Source: Neisseria cinerea
GTDB lineage: Bacteria > Pseudomonadota > Gammaproteobacteria > Burkholderiales > Neisseriaceae
Reading direction: 5' to 3'
Assembly (NCBI RefSeq): GCF_900475315.1
Contig: NZ_LS483369.1
Coordinates: 1,364,001 to 1,428,000, forward strand
Length of the DNA stretch: 64,000 nt
Shown: in pieces, positions 31,883-40,588 of the stretch
How the letters are laid out: the number at the start of each line of letters is the position of its first letter
Numbering within the stretch: position 1 is the stretch's first letter
Made by a program: the position numbers and the translations under genes
Notes under the pieces: generated by a model
The model's database searches: none
What the model saw: the letters and a program-made list of their open reading frames with translations, nothing else
What the model was told of the DNA's origin: nothing

Positions 31883-32515
31883 ATGACCCTACGTTACGAA
31901 ATCCTCTCCGTTACCCCCTTCCGCCAAAACTGCACCCTGATTTGGGACGACGAAAGCGGCGAAGCCGTCCTGACCGATGTCGGCGGCGACGTGCCGTTCC
32001 TGCTGCAAGAGTTGGCAAACCGCAAACTTACGCTCACGGCAATCTGGCTGACGCACGGCCATCTCGATCATGCAGGCGGCGTGGTCGAGATGCTGAAAAC
32101 GCGTAACGTTCCCGTCCTCGGGCCGCATCCGGACGATGAATTCCTGCTCCAATCTCTGCCGCAAACCACCGCGCAATACGGATTTCCCGTCTCGCCCGCC
32201 TTTGCGCCGACACGTTGGCTCGAAGAAGGCGAAACGCTCACGGTCGGACGCTATGCCTTTCAAGTGCTGCATATTCCGGGTCATACGCCGGGACATGTCG
32301 TCTTTTATTGTGCCGAGGCGGAATTGCTGATTGCAGGCGACGTGCTGTTTTACGAAACCATAGGCAGAACCGATTTTCCGCGCGGCAATCACGCCGACTT
32401 AATCAATAATATCCGCAACAAATTATTCGCCCTCCCCGAAACCGTGCAAGTTGTCGCCGGACACGAGCGTATGACTTCCATCGGACACGAAAAACGGCAC
32501 AATCCGTTTTTCTAA
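31883..32515 (+). CDS. Metallo-beta-lactamase-fold hydrolase, glyoxalase II-like (YcbL type)
   Basis: A 210-residue cytoplasmic hydrolase with the binuclear metal motif THGHLDH (His58, His60, Asp62, His63), then IPGHTPGH, the bridging AGDVLF, and a C-terminal VAGHE. Length and motif spacing match the type II glyoxalase group of E. coli YcbL rather than full-length GloB. The physiological thioester substrate is uncertain. An uptake sequence at 31851-31862 precedes it. Confidence 0.85.
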   Translation: MTLRYEILSVTPFRQNCTLIWDDESGEAVLTDVGGDVPFLLQELANRKLTLTAIWLTHGHLDHAGGVVEMLKTRNVPVLGPHPDDEFLLQSLPQTTAQYGFPVSPAFAPTRWLEEGETLTVGRYAFQVLHIPGHTPGHVVFYCAEAELLIAGDVLFYETIGRTDFPRGNHADLINNIRNKLFALPETVQVVAGHERMTSIGHEKRHNPFF

Positions 32516-32532
32516 CCGCCTTCACTACGGTC

Positions 32533-32567
32533 TTCAGACGGCATCATCTGCACTGATGCCGTCTGAA
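32533..32567 (+). terminator. DUS inverted pair after the MBL-fold gene
   Basis: TTCAGACGGCATCA - loop - TGATGCCGTCTGAA. The order is the reverse of most pairs here, with the GGCAT ends inward. It lies 17 bases past the stop. Confidence 0.7.
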
Positions 32568-32721
32568 ACACAAAAAGCTCAGGCAACCGCCGCCTTACCG
32601 GTGTACCTCGCCGGACAAGGCTTTGGTAAGTACTTCAAACAAACCCCGAATCAGAACCGGCACGGTTACGCCGCGCTTTCGGCATTCCCGCTCCGGCTGA
32701 AACAATATTTTTCCGCACAAG

Positions 32722-34506
32722 TCAGACTGCTTCATCTTCTGCCGCATATTCCAAAGATTCCGACAACGCCGTTGTTTCATTGGCACGTTCGGTCAAATCG
32801 CGTGCAAGCTGCTTGTTTGCCTTCACACCCAACAGACGCAGTTTCTCGGCGCGGCCGACCAGATTCCCGCGCCCCTCGGCAAGTTGCTTAAATGCCGTCT
32901 GAAAGCTGCTTTGCGCCTGATCGATGCTTTTGCCGACGCTTTCGAGCGTTTGTGCGAACCCGACAAACTTGTCATACAGCTTGCCGCCTTCGTCCGCAAT
33001 CGCCAGTGCGTTCTGATTTTGCTGTTCGTTGCGCCAAATATTCGCCACCGTCCGCAAAGTCGCCAGCAGCGTACTGGGGCCGACCAGCATAATCCGTTTG
33101 TCGAAACACTCTTGGAACAATCCCGCGTCATGCTGCAACGCCAGCAGGTACGCCGGCTCGACAGGTATAAACATAAAGACGAAATCCAAAGTGTTCACAC
33201 CTTCCAAATCGGTGTAATTCTTTAATGACAAACCTTTCATGTGCGCACGGATACTGGCGACATGCGCCGCTAACTCGCGTGCCGCCGCATCCGCATCCGC
33301 CGCCTGCGTGTAGCGCACATAAGCCGTCAGCGAGACCTTGGAATCAATCACAATCTGTTTGTTGTCCGGCAGGTTGACCAAAACATCGGGCTGCAAACGG
33401 CGCGTGCTGCCGTCTTCCTCCTTACGGACAGATGCTGCCTGAACCGTATATTCCCGTCCCTTCTGGAGGCCGGAATTTTCCAAAACCGTTTCCAGAATCA
33501 TCTCGCCCCAATTGCCCTGAACCTTATTCTGCGTACCGGTCAGCGCGTTGGTCAGGGCCTTTGCCTCGCTGTGCAGCTGCGCATTCAACCCTTGAAGCCG
33601 TTTCAATTCGTTTTCCAACGTCAGCCGCTCGCGCGATTCTTTATCATAGGTTTGCTTGACCAACTCGCCGAAACCGTGGATGCGTTCGTTTAGCGGGTTC
33701 AAAACCTGATGGAGCTGCTCTCGGTTCTGCTCGGTAAAACGGCGGCTTTTTTCTTCCAAAATCGTGTTGGCAAGATTTTGAAACTGATCGCTCAAGCTCT
33801 TGCGCGCTTCGCCCAGTAAGGACAGCTTCTCTTCAGAAGCAAGGCGTTCCTGTTCGATTTGCGTTGTCAAACGTTCGTTTTCAACCGCCAAACCCTGTGC
33901 CTTTTCCTGCAAATCGATATGCGACTGCCTCAACCGCTCCGCTTCTGCCTCTTTTTCCTGCAAATGGGCAATCTGTTTTTCAGCTGCGGCAAAACGGTTG
34001 CCGACATCGGAAAGGTCGTTTTGCACGTCGCGGACAGTTTGGCGGCTTTCTTCCAAATCGGTTTCGATTCTTTGGCGGATTTGGCGTTCCAGCGCATATT
34101 GGTCGGCAAATGCCTTCCGCTCCTGTCCGAGCTGCGTTGCCAAACGTTCGTTTTCAACCGCCAAACCCTGTGCCTTTTCCTGCAAATCGATATACGACTG
34201 CTTCAGCCGAACCGATTCCGCCTCTTTTTCCTGCAAATAAGCAATCTGCTTTTCGGCTGCGGAAAAACGATTGCCCAAAGCATAATTTTCGTCTTGCAAA
34301 TGCTCGTATTTCCCATCCAAAACGGCCAATTCCGATGCAATTTCTGCGTGTGCCTGTTCAACAAAATCACATCTTGCCGCCTTTTCCGCCAATTGCGCGT
34401 TCAATACGGCTAATACACCTTGAAACCGGCTCTTCATCAGTAACCATGTAAACAACACGCTTGACAGCAAAGCCGCCAGCAATAGCAACACAGTCATCAG
34501 CTCCAT
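32722..34506 (-). CDS. rmuC: DNA recombination protein RmuC
   Basis: A 594-residue protein: an N-terminal membrane anchor (residues 4-23), a long coiled coil, and the C-terminal RmuC nuclease-like domain (GNWGEMILETVLENSGL, DVLVNLPDNKQIVIDSKVSL). RmuC limits rearrangement at inverted repeats. It is over 100 residues longer than the E. coli protein because the coiled coil holds a tandem duplication: residues about 78-168 recur at 169-227 with a 91-residue (273-base) period. The DNA is also nearly identical (33861 versus 34134). Confidence 0.92.
   Translation of the reverse strand: MELMTVLLLLAALLSSVLFTWLLMKSRFQGVLAVLNAQLAEKAARCDFVEQAHAEIASELAVLDGKYEHLQDENYALGNRFSAAEKQIAYLQEKEAESVRLKQSYIDLQEKAQGLAVENERLATQLGQERKAFADQYALERQIRQRIETDLEESRQTVRDVQNDLSDVGNRFAAAEKQIAHLQEKEAEAERLRQSHIDLQEKAQGLAVENERLTTQIEQERLASEEKLSLLGEARKSLSDQFQNLANTILEEKSRRFTEQNREQLHQVLNPLNERIHGFGELVKQTYDKESRERLTLENELKRLQGLNAQLHSEAKALTNALTGTQNKVQGNWGEMILETVLENSGLQKGREYTVQAASVRKEEDGSTRRLQPDVLVNLPDNKQIVIDSKVSLTAYVRYTQAADADAAARELAAHVASIRAHMKGLSLKNYTDLEGVNTLDFVFMFIPVEPAYLLALQHDAGLFQECFDKRIMLVGPSTLLATLRTVANIWRNEQQNQNALAIADEGGKLYDKFVGFAQTLESVGKSIDQAQSSFQTAFKQLAEGRGNLVGRAEKLRLLGVKANKQLARDLTERANETTALSESLEYAAEDEAV
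33861..34201 (-). repeat. 273-bp-period internal duplication in rmuC
   Basis: The stretch beginning gcgttgtcaaacgttcg at 33861 recurs almost unchanged at 34134 (gcgttgccaaacgttcg) for about 65 bases, with weaker similarity on either side. Frame is kept because 273 is a multiple of three. Confidence 0.85.
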
Positions 34507-34596
34507 AAATCATCCTAATATTCAAACATTTTTCACACCGGACAAAACTGCCGCTTATTCCGATTCTACCTGTTTGTTCGACATAGCTCCAAAAAA

Positions 34597-34650
34597 TATA
34601 GCGGATTGGCTTTAAACCTGTTCGACATCGCCTTACCATGCTGCTTACGG
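34597..34650 (-). repeat. Degenerate half of a Correia element
   Basis: The minus strand reads ggtaaggcgatgtcgaacag then gtttaaagccaatccgctata. This parallels the right half of the Correia element at 55110-55164 (ggcaaggcgaggcaacacc, then gtttaaagttaagccactata). The other half is not recognisable. It lies between rmuC and the AT-rich lipoprotein locus; no gene is seen in 34507-34740. Confidence 0.55.
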
Positions 34651-34740
34651 TTTCAGACCTTTTCCTAATTCAATATCAATCTGCCACAAACCCTGATTAA
34701 GTTCCCGATGTCTGACATTTTTAGTAAGCACCTTTGTTAA

Positions 34741-35103
34741 TTACTGCCAAGGCTTAGCATCAGGTTTGCTATGTTTTTTTCGCCATTGAATACATGCAGG
34801 TCTATTCCACATTGTTTTTTCTTCACAGATTGGTCCACCTTCTAAATACCAGCCTTTTTTCTCTAAACAAAGATTTACCTCCGGATTATCACTTTCACCG
34901 GTAACAAAATCCATACCGCAATCCTTCATATCTTTTTCTTTTCTATCAACATATTTAGTTAAAACATTAGGATCTGATTCAGGGAATAATGCATCTGCAT
35001 TATGTAAGCGCCAACGATCATGTGGTGGAAGTGGTTGAAACCATCCACTACAGCTTGTAAGCAATAAGATTGAGGGTATTAAGAATAAAAATCTTATTTT
35101 CAT
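34741..35103 (-). CDS. Small Cys-rich lipoprotein of unknown function
   Basis: A 120-residue lipoprotein: signal MKIRFLFLIPSILLLTSC with lipobox LTSC (Cys18). The mature part has a further four cysteines (CGMDF, NLCLEK, PICEEK, PACIQW), likely paired in disulphides. AAGGAG lies six bases before the ATG. The DNA is clearly more A/T-rich than the flanking genes, which suggests acquisition. I recognise no function; the layout (small ORF, then exported lipoprotein, then uptake sequence) resembles accessory cassettes. Confidence 0.7.
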   Translation of the reverse strand: MKIRFLFLIPSILLLTSCSGWFQPLPPHDRWRLHNADALFPESDPNVLTKYVDRKEKDMKDCGMDFVTGESDNPEVNLCLEKKGWYLEGGPICEEKTMWNRPACIQWRKKHSKPDAKPWQ

Positions 35104-35104
35104 T

Positions 35105-35226
35105 TTATTTCTCCTTCGCTTTATTTAATTCAAAAATAGTTCTTTCATTACCCATTTTAAGATCTCCTCCAGTTCTATATCCGTCATTAATACATTGTCG
35201 TTGTCCTAAGCCATGGCAATTATGTA
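35105..35226 (-). pseudogene. Truncated upstream reading frame or 16-residue leader ORF
   Basis: The frame reads HNCHGLGQRQCINDGYRTGG then LKMGNERTIFELNKAKEK and stops two bases before the lipoprotein ATG. Its upstream part runs into an uptake sequence at 35230, so it looks like the 3' end of a lost gene. Alternatively, GGAGGAG seven bases before an internal ATG (35155) would allow a 16-residue peptide coupled to the lipoprotein gene. Confidence 0.4.
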
Positions 35227-35229
35227 ATG

Positions 35230-35268
35230 ATGCCGTCTGAAATGTTGCAGGTATGTTAAGACGGCATA
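35230..35268. repeat. DUS pair with one degenerate arm
   Basis: ATGCCGTCTGAA and TTAAGACGGCAT (one base off) bound the AT-rich lipoprotein locus on the petC side. Confidence 0.6.
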
Positions 35269-35302
35269 CGGGTGCTGACTTTCCCAAAGGGCCGAAGCAT
35301 GC

Positions 35303-35336
35303 AAAAAGGGCAAACCCTAAAGGATTTGCCCTTTTG
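35303..35336 (-). terminator. Terminator of petABC
   Basis: AAAAGGGCAAATCC / ACCCTAAAGGATTTGCCC type stem with a T-rich tail, ten bases past the petC stop. Confidence 0.8.
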
Positions 35337-35346
35337 TTCCAAACGT

Positions 35347-36135
35347 TTAGTGTACGTCTTTCCAATATTCTTTTTTCAGGAAATACGCCAAAGGCAGCAT
35401 AACCGCAAATAGGAAAATCATCACGATATAGCCTATACGTTTGCGTTGCAGCTGAGCAGGTTCGCCCATGTACACAAGGTAATTGACCAAGTCGCGTACG
35501 TAAGTATCGTACTCTTTTTGGATGACTTTGCCGTTAGGCAGACGGCGGCTGTGCAAACCGGTAGATTCCCAATACAGCTTAGGAGTCAGGTTGCCATGCT
35601 CGTCTTTAATCATAACGGGTTGACCTTTAGCATCCAACTCAACGGCTTGAACACCTTGTTGCTCCCACAGCGGGTGAGGCATACCGACTTTATCAAATAC
35701 GGTATTGTTCCAGCCGCTCGGACGCGTAGGATCCTTATAGAATCCGCGCATATAGGCGTAAAGATAGTCTGCACCTTTGGAACGCGCAATCAACGTCAAA
35801 TCGGGCGGAGCAGCACCAAACCATTTTGCCGCATCTTTAGGATCCATTGCAGCATGCATCACATCGCCGACATTATCGGTGGTAAACATCAGGTTTTTCT
35901 TGATTTCTTCGTCAGTCAAACCGATGTCCTTCAAACGGTTGAAACGCATACCGCTTGCCGAGTGACATGACAGACAGTAGTTGGTAAAGATTTGTGCACC
36001 GCGCTGCAAGCTTACTTGGTCGCGCAAATCGATATCGACTTTCTCATAATGTGCATGACCGCCCGAAGCAAATGCCGCACTCATGGGTACTGCCAACAGT
36101 AAGGCAGCAAACCAGTTTTTCATAACTTGTTTCAT
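35347..36135 (-). CDS. petC: Cytochrome c1 of the bc1 complex
   Basis: A 262-residue periplasm-facing, membrane-anchored haem protein. Signal peptide at residues 1-24; c-type haem site CLSCH (Cys54, Cys57, His58); axial Met expected in the C-terminal half; a single anchor helix near the end (YIVMIFLFAVMLPLAYF). ATG 36135 (MKQVMKNW) gives the normal length. It accepts electrons from the Rieske protein and passes them to soluble cytochromes. Last gene of petABC. petABC is reported as an NrrF target in gonococcus; nrrF is at 56525. Confidence 0.95.
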   Translation of the reverse strand: MKQVMKNWFAALLLAVPMSAAFASGGHAHYEKVDIDLRDQVSLQRGAQIFTNYCLSCHSASGMRFNRLKDIGLTDEEIKKNLMFTTDNVGDVMHAAMDPKDAAKWFGAAPPDLTLIARSKGADYLYAYMRGFYKDPTRPSGWNNTVFDKVGMPHPLWEQQGVQAVELDAKGQPVMIKDEHGNLTPKLYWESTGLHSRRLPNGKVIQKEYDTYVRDLVNYLVYMGEPAQLQRKRIGYIVMIFLFAVMLPLAYFLKKEYWKDVH

Positions 36136-36149
36136 TTCGACTGCCCTCA

Positions 36150-37499
36150 TCAGATGTTGGTTGCAAACAGATATGCACAAACCGCCGTAATGCCTACATA
36201 AACAAAAAACATGATTTTTTGTTTGGCGGTACTCATGGTTACACGTTCGGGAACCGGTTTGTTGGTATCCAGTTTGGTATAGAACGGCATACCCAGGAAG
36301 AATGCAAAATAAACGAAGGACAGGATGCGTGCAACCAAAGTACGCGTATCAGTTGCCACCATCGCACCCAAAATACCCAAACCGATAAAGGCAATGATGA
36401 ACAGAACCAATGCGGTTTTAAAGATCGGACCACGATAGCGGACGGATTTAACCTCGCCTTTATCCAGCCAAGGCAACAGGGCAATCAGTACAACTGCCGC
36501 ACCCATACCGATTACACCCCATACCTGTGTTCCCAAGAACGAGGGAATCGCACGCAAAATGGCGTAGAACGGAGTGAAGTACCATACCGGTGCAATGTGC
36601 GGAGGTGTTTTCAGCGCATTCGCAGCATCGAAGTTCGGTGCTTCGAGGAAGTAGCCGCCGCCTTCTGGTGCAAAGAACAACACGGAACAGAAGACAATCA
36701 GGAATACAACGACGCCCAAGATGTCTTTAACAGTGTAGTAAGGATGGAATGGGATACCGTCGCGCGGGATACCGTTTTCGTCTTTGTTTTTCTTGATTTC
36801 AACGCCGTCAGGGTTGTTAGAACCCACTTCGTGCAGGGCGATGATGTGCGCCACAACCAAGCCGAGCAATACCAGAGGTACCGCGATAACGTGCAGGGCA
36901 AAGAAGCGGTTCAGGGTAACGTCGGAAACGTTGAAGTCGCCGCGGATCCAAGTAGACAAATCAGGACCGATAACAGGGATGGCGGAGAACAGGTTAATAA
37001 TTACCTGCGCACCCCAGAAGGACATTTGACCCCAAGGCAACAGGTAGCCCATAAAGGCTTCCGCCATCAATGCCAAGAAAATCAGGGACCCGAAAATCCA
37101 CACCAACTCACGGGGTTTTTTGTACGAACCGTAAATCAAACCACGGAACATGTGCAGATAAACAACAATGAAGAAGAAAGATGCGCCAGTGGAGTGCATG
37201 TAGCGGATAATCCAACCGCCGGACACGTCGCGCATGATGTACTCTACTGCGGTAAAGGCAGCAGGCAGATGGTAGGCGTTAAGGTTACCGTCCGGTTTGT
37301 AGTTCATAGTCAGGAAAATACCGCTGACGATTTGAATCACGAGGACAAGCAAGGCTAAAGAGCCGAAGTAATACCAAAAGTTGAAGTTCTTTGGTGCGTA
37401 GTATTGAGCCAAATGCTCATTCCACATCTTAGACAGGGGGAAACGAGCGTCCATCCAGCCTAACAATGCTTTTGCTTTGCTATTGGTTTGGTTTGCCAT
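36150..37499 (-). CDS. petB: Cytochrome b of the bc1 complex
   Basis: A 449-residue integral membrane subunit with eight or nine helices. Helix B (YMHSTGASFFFIVVYLHM) and helix D (FFALHVIAVPLVLLGLVVAH) supply the four haem-ligating histidines, and PEW-type quinol-site residues sit in the C-terminal half (FAPEGGGYFLEAPNF region). Between petA (18 bases upstream) and petC (14 bases downstream). Confidence 0.96.
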   Translation of the reverse strand: MANQTNSKAKALLGWMDARFPLSKMWNEHLAQYYAPKNFNFWYYFGSLALLVLVIQIVSGIFLTMNYKPDGNLNAYHLPAAFTAVEYIMRDVSGGWIIRYMHSTGASFFFIVVYLHMFRGLIYGSYKKPRELVWIFGSLIFLALMAEAFMGYLLPWGQMSFWGAQVIINLFSAIPVIGPDLSTWIRGDFNVSDVTLNRFFALHVIAVPLVLLGLVVAHIIALHEVGSNNPDGVEIKKNKDENGIPRDGIPFHPYYTVKDILGVVVFLIVFCSVLFFAPEGGGYFLEAPNFDAANALKTPPHIAPVWYFTPFYAILRAIPSFLGTQVWGVIGMGAAVVLIALLPWLDKGEVKSVRYRGPIFKTALVLFIIAFIGLGILGAMVATDTRTLVARILSFVYFAFFLGMPFYTKLDTNKPVPERVTMSTAKQKIMFFVYVGITAVCAYLFATNI

Positions 37500-37517
37500 A
37501 ATTATCGTTCCTTATTC

Positions 37518-38099
37518 TCAGTCTTCACCCACCAAGATGGTAGTATCACTCAGATATTTGTAAGGTGGTACGACCAAGTTGGTCGGCGCAGGAACACCTT
37601 TATACACCCTGCCTGCAATGTCGAATTTCGAACCGTGGCAGGGGCAGAAAAAGCCGCCCTTCCAGCCAGCACCCAAATCGGCAGGTGCAATGTCGGGACG
37701 GTAGGTCGGAGAACAGCCCAAGTGAGTGCAGATACCGATGGCAACGAGAATGTTCGGTTTAATCGAACGTGTCTCGTTTTTAGCGTATTCCGGCTGTTGT
37801 TCCACATCGGAATTGGGATCGGCCACTTCGCCGTTCAGGCTTTTCAGGTCTTTAAGCTGTTGATCCGTACGGTTGACCACCCAAATCGGTTTGCCTTGCC
37901 ACTCAGCAGTCAACATCTGACCCGCTTCGATTTTGCTGACATCCACTTCGACGGCAGCACCGGCAGCCTTAGCTTTTTCCGAAGGAAAAAAACTGGCCAC
38001 AAACGGCGTTGCCACACCCAATGCTGCCACTCCGCCTGCGCCGCAGGTCGCAAGTGTCAGGAAACGGCGGCGGCCGTTATTGATTTCTTGATTATCCAT
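37518..38099 (-). CDS. petA: Rieske iron-sulphur protein of the bc1 complex
   Basis: A 193-residue subunit with a twin-arginine-like N-terminus (NNGRRRFLTLAT), one membrane anchor, and the 2Fe-2S motifs CTHLGC (Cys124, His126, Cys129) and CPCHGS (Cys152, Cys154, His155). First gene of petABC. Confidence 0.96.
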   Translation of the reverse strand: MDNQEINNGRRRFLTLATCGAGGVAALGVATPFVASFFPSEKAKAAGAAVEVDVSKIEAGQMLTAEWQGKPIWVVNRTDQQLKDLKSLNGEVADPNSDVEQQPEYAKNETRSIKPNILVAIGICTHLGCSPTYRPDIAPADLGAGWKGGFFCPCHGSKFDIAGRVYKGVPAPTNLVVPPYKYLSDTTILVGED

Positions 38100-38148
38100 T
38101 ATTCAGTCGTCCTAATATTTTGGGAATACCGAGCCATTAAACATTGCA

Positions 38149-38176
38149 ATTTTACCCAGTTTGCAGTGATACTCAA
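38149..38176 (-). promoter_or_regulatory. petABC promoter
   Basis: Minus strand TTGAGT (38171-38176), 16-base spacer, TAAAAT (38149-38154), about 45 bases before petA. Confidence 0.55.
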
Positions 38177-38221
38177 AGCATTATTTAAAATAAGGTAAAG
38201 TTTTATGATATTTCTCAATAA

Positions 38222-38971
38222 TCAAGCCGGATTGCCTTCATCAAAATGACACACTCCCAATCCGAATATTCCTGCCGCCGCCGCCGCCAATGCCTGTACG
38301 CCGTAACGTTCCGTCGCATGATGCCCTGCAGAAATAAAAGCCGTACCCATTTCATTGGCAAGGTGGTATTGGGCTTCAGAGATTTCCCCCGTCAAATATA
38401 AATCGACACCTTCGTCTATTGCCGTCTGAAAAAACCCCTGCGCCCCCCCGCTGCACCATGCAACCTTTCTGATTTCACGGCTCAAATCGCCGATAACGAC
38501 CGGCTTCCTCTGCAAAACCGCTTCAATATGGACAGCCAATGCACCAAGTGTCTTGACTTGTTTCAGGCTTCCTGAGTTAAGCAGGTTTTGTTCGCCAAAA
38601 CGCCTTTCAACTGTAAAACCTAGTTTTTCAGCGAGTTGGGCGTTATTTCCTAATTCAGGATGCACATCCAGCGGTAAATGGTAAGCCGCCATATTGATAT
38701 CATTATCCAATAACGCGGCAATCCGTTCTTTTTTCCAACCGGTAATGGTCGGCAACTCGTTTTTCCAAAACATGCCGTGATGAACCAGAAGCAAATCTGC
38801 CTTCTGATCCGCGGCAAAATCAATTGCCGCTTTACTTGCAGTTACCGATGTGGCAATCTTACCGATATACTCTTTCCCTTCAATCTGCAAACCGTTGGGG
38901 GCATAATCTTTAAACAATGCTGTCTGCAATGTTTCATTACACCAAGTCAGAAAATCCCTGCGCAATACCAT
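38222..38971 (-). CDS. Nif3-like dinuclear metal centre protein
   Basis: A 249-residue protein of the Nif3/YbgI (GTP cyclohydrolase I type 2-like) family, which forms hexamers with a dinuclear metal site. Metal ligands are in LLVHHGMFW and in SAGHHATER, and YHLPLDVHPELGNN is the family block. Molecular role is not established. ATG 38971 is used; upstream codons lack a ribosome site. A run of seven G (minus strand, 38443-38449) lies in frame at CSGGAQG, next to an in-frame uptake sequence read as FFQTAI. Confidence 0.87.
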   Translation of the reverse strand: MVLRRDFLTWCNETLQTALFKDYAPNGLQIEGKEYIGKIATSVTASKAAIDFAADQKADLLLVHHGMFWKNELPTITGWKKERIAALLDNDINMAAYHLPLDVHPELGNNAQLAEKLGFTVERRFGEQNLLNSGSLKQVKTLGALAVHIEAVLQRKPVVIGDLSREIRKVAWCSGGAQGFFQTAIDEGVDLYLTGEISEAQYHLANEMGTAFISAGHHATERYGVQALAAAAAGIFGLGVCHFDEGNPA

Positions 38972-39101
38972 CTTTTTTCCTAATCGCTTTAAACAAGCGG
39001 GCATTCTAATCGCAAAATGTCCGGCATTCACATTTTTCCGATTTGCACCCGCATATGAATTATTTTAATATGCGCCTGTTCAATATGCCGTCTGAAATCT
39101 C

Positions 39102-40031
39102 ATGGATTCCATCATCGAACTGCGCCACCTCAAGACCCTGCTGGCACTTGAAGAAACCGGCAGCGTCTCCCTTGCCGCCAAACGGGTTTTCCTTACCCAA
39201 TCTGCACTTTCCCACCAAATCCGTATGCTTGAAAACCACTACGGCGCACCGTTGTTCGAACGAAAATCCACACCTTTGCGCTTTACCCCGGTTGGAGAAA
39301 GGCTGTTACGCCTCGCTCACGACCTGTTGCCTCAAGTTACCGATGCAGAACGTGATTTGGCGCGCATTATAGAAGGAGAGGCAGGAGAATTGCGGATTGC
39401 CGTCGAATGCCATACCTGTTTCGACTGGCTCATGCCCGCAATGGGTGAATTCCGCCCGATATGGCCCCAAATCGAATTGGATATCGTATCGGGATTCCAA
39501 GCGGACCCTATCGGACTGCTGCTGCAACACCGCGCCGATCTTGCCATTGTTTCCGAAGCGGAAAAACAAAACGGTATTTCTTTCCAACCACTGTTTGCCT
39601 ACGAAATGGTCGGCATTTGCGCACCGGACCATCCGCTTGCCGCCAAAAACGTTTGGACGGCGGAAGACTTTATCGGGGAAACCCTGATTACCTATCCCGT
39701 TCCCGATGAAATGCTGGATTTACCCAAAAAAATCTTAATTCCGAAAAACATCAACCCGCCCCGCCGACACAGCGAACTGACCATTGCCATTATCCAATTG
39801 GTTGCCAGCCGAAGGGGAATCGCCGCCCTTCCCTACTGGACCGTTATGCCTTATCTTGAAAAAGGCTATGTCGTTCACCGGCAGATTACCGACAACGGAC
39901 TGCAAAGCAAACTGTATGCCGCCATCCGCACTGAAGACACAGATAAAAGTTATCTGAACAACTTTTGCCAAATCATACGTGAACGCGGCTTCGCGGACTT
40001 GCCCGGATTAAGTGAGTTGGAACCGGTCTGA
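39102..40031 (+). CDS. metR: LysR-family regulator, MetR-like
   Basis: A 309-residue transcription factor: N-terminal winged helix (LALEETGSVSLAAKRVFLTQ, recognition helix SALSHQIRMLE), then an effector domain. It aligns with E. coli MetR better than with other LysR types (HLKTL, QSALSHQ, PLRFTP.GE.LL, RIAVECHTC..WL.PA, IAALPYWTV). MetR uses homocysteine to activate methionine genes. No met gene is adjacent. An uptake sequence at 39088-39099 touches the start. Confidence 0.85.
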   Translation: MDSIIELRHLKTLLALEETGSVSLAAKRVFLTQSALSHQIRMLENHYGAPLFERKSTPLRFTPVGERLLRLAHDLLPQVTDAERDLARIIEGEAGELRIAVECHTCFDWLMPAMGEFRPIWPQIELDIVSGFQADPIGLLLQHRADLAIVSEAEKQNGISFQPLFAYEMVGICAPDHPLAAKNVWTAEDFIGETLITYPVPDEMLDLPKKILIPKNINPPRRHSELTIAIIQLVASRRGIAALPYWTVMPYLEKGYVVHRQITDNGLQSKLYAAIRTEDTDKSYLNNFCQIIRERGFADLPGLSELEPV

Positions 40032-40145
40032 TTTCCCTTGTTCAAACCATACCCGGGCAGTTTTTCTATTCTTTCATGTACTGTTTTTGATTTTTGCCCA
40101 ATCCGTAATCTTTAGATTACCAATGGGAAACCGCCTGTTACAAAT

Positions 40146-40174
40146 AAAAAACCCTGCGATAAGCAGGGTTTTTT
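40146..40174. terminator. Terminator between metR and rpsI
   Basis: AAAAAACCCTGC - gataa - GCAGGGTTTTTT, symmetric with A- and T-runs, so it serves both convergent genes. This is one of few terminators here not built from uptake sequences. Confidence 0.93.
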
Positions 40175-40186
40175 GAATTTCCAACA

Positions 40187-40579
40187 TTAACGTTTGGAGA
40201 ATTGTTTTGCACGGCGTGCTTTGCGCAGACCCGGTTTTTTACGTTCAACTTCGCGGGCATCGCGGGTAACAAAACCAGCTTGAGACAAGGCGGGTTTCAA
40301 CGCGGCATCGAAGTCAATCAGGGCACGGGTAATGCCGTGACGGATAGCGCCGGATTGACCGGTTTCACCACCACCGACAACATTGACTTTGATATCGAAC
40401 GATTCTGTGTTTTCAGTCAGAACCAAGGGTTGGCGAACAACCATTCGGCTGGTTTCGCGTGCGAAGAATTCGTCAACGGGGCGGCCGTTTACGATGATTT
40501 GACCTGTACCTTTAGTCAGGAATACACGAGCCACTGAACTTTTGCGGCGGCCTGTGCCGTAGTAGTATTTACCGTTCAT
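40187..40579 (-). CDS. rpsI: 30S ribosomal protein S9
   Basis: A 130-residue small-subunit protein, full length. It has [14 protein letters not shown] at the start and the basic C-terminal tail [18 protein letters not shown] that reaches the P-site tRNA. Nine bases after rplM, the normal operon. Confidence 0.98.
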   Translation of the reverse strand: MNGKYYYGTGRRKSSVARVFLTKGTGQIIVNGRPVDEFFARETSRMVVRQPLVLTENTESFDIKVNVVGGGETGQSGAIRHGITRALIDFDAALKPALSQAGFVTRDAREVERKKPGLRKARRAKQFSKR

Positions 40580-40588
40580 GTCGCGTCC

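Noticed and set aside
35227-35365. Upstream extension of the small frame before the lipoprotein gene
   Set aside because: The extension would translate an uptake sequence and the petC terminator; only the 3' part (35105-35226) looks like former coding DNA.
36219-37358. A 379-codon plus-strand frame opposite petB
   Set aside because: Antisense to cytochrome b; no independent support.
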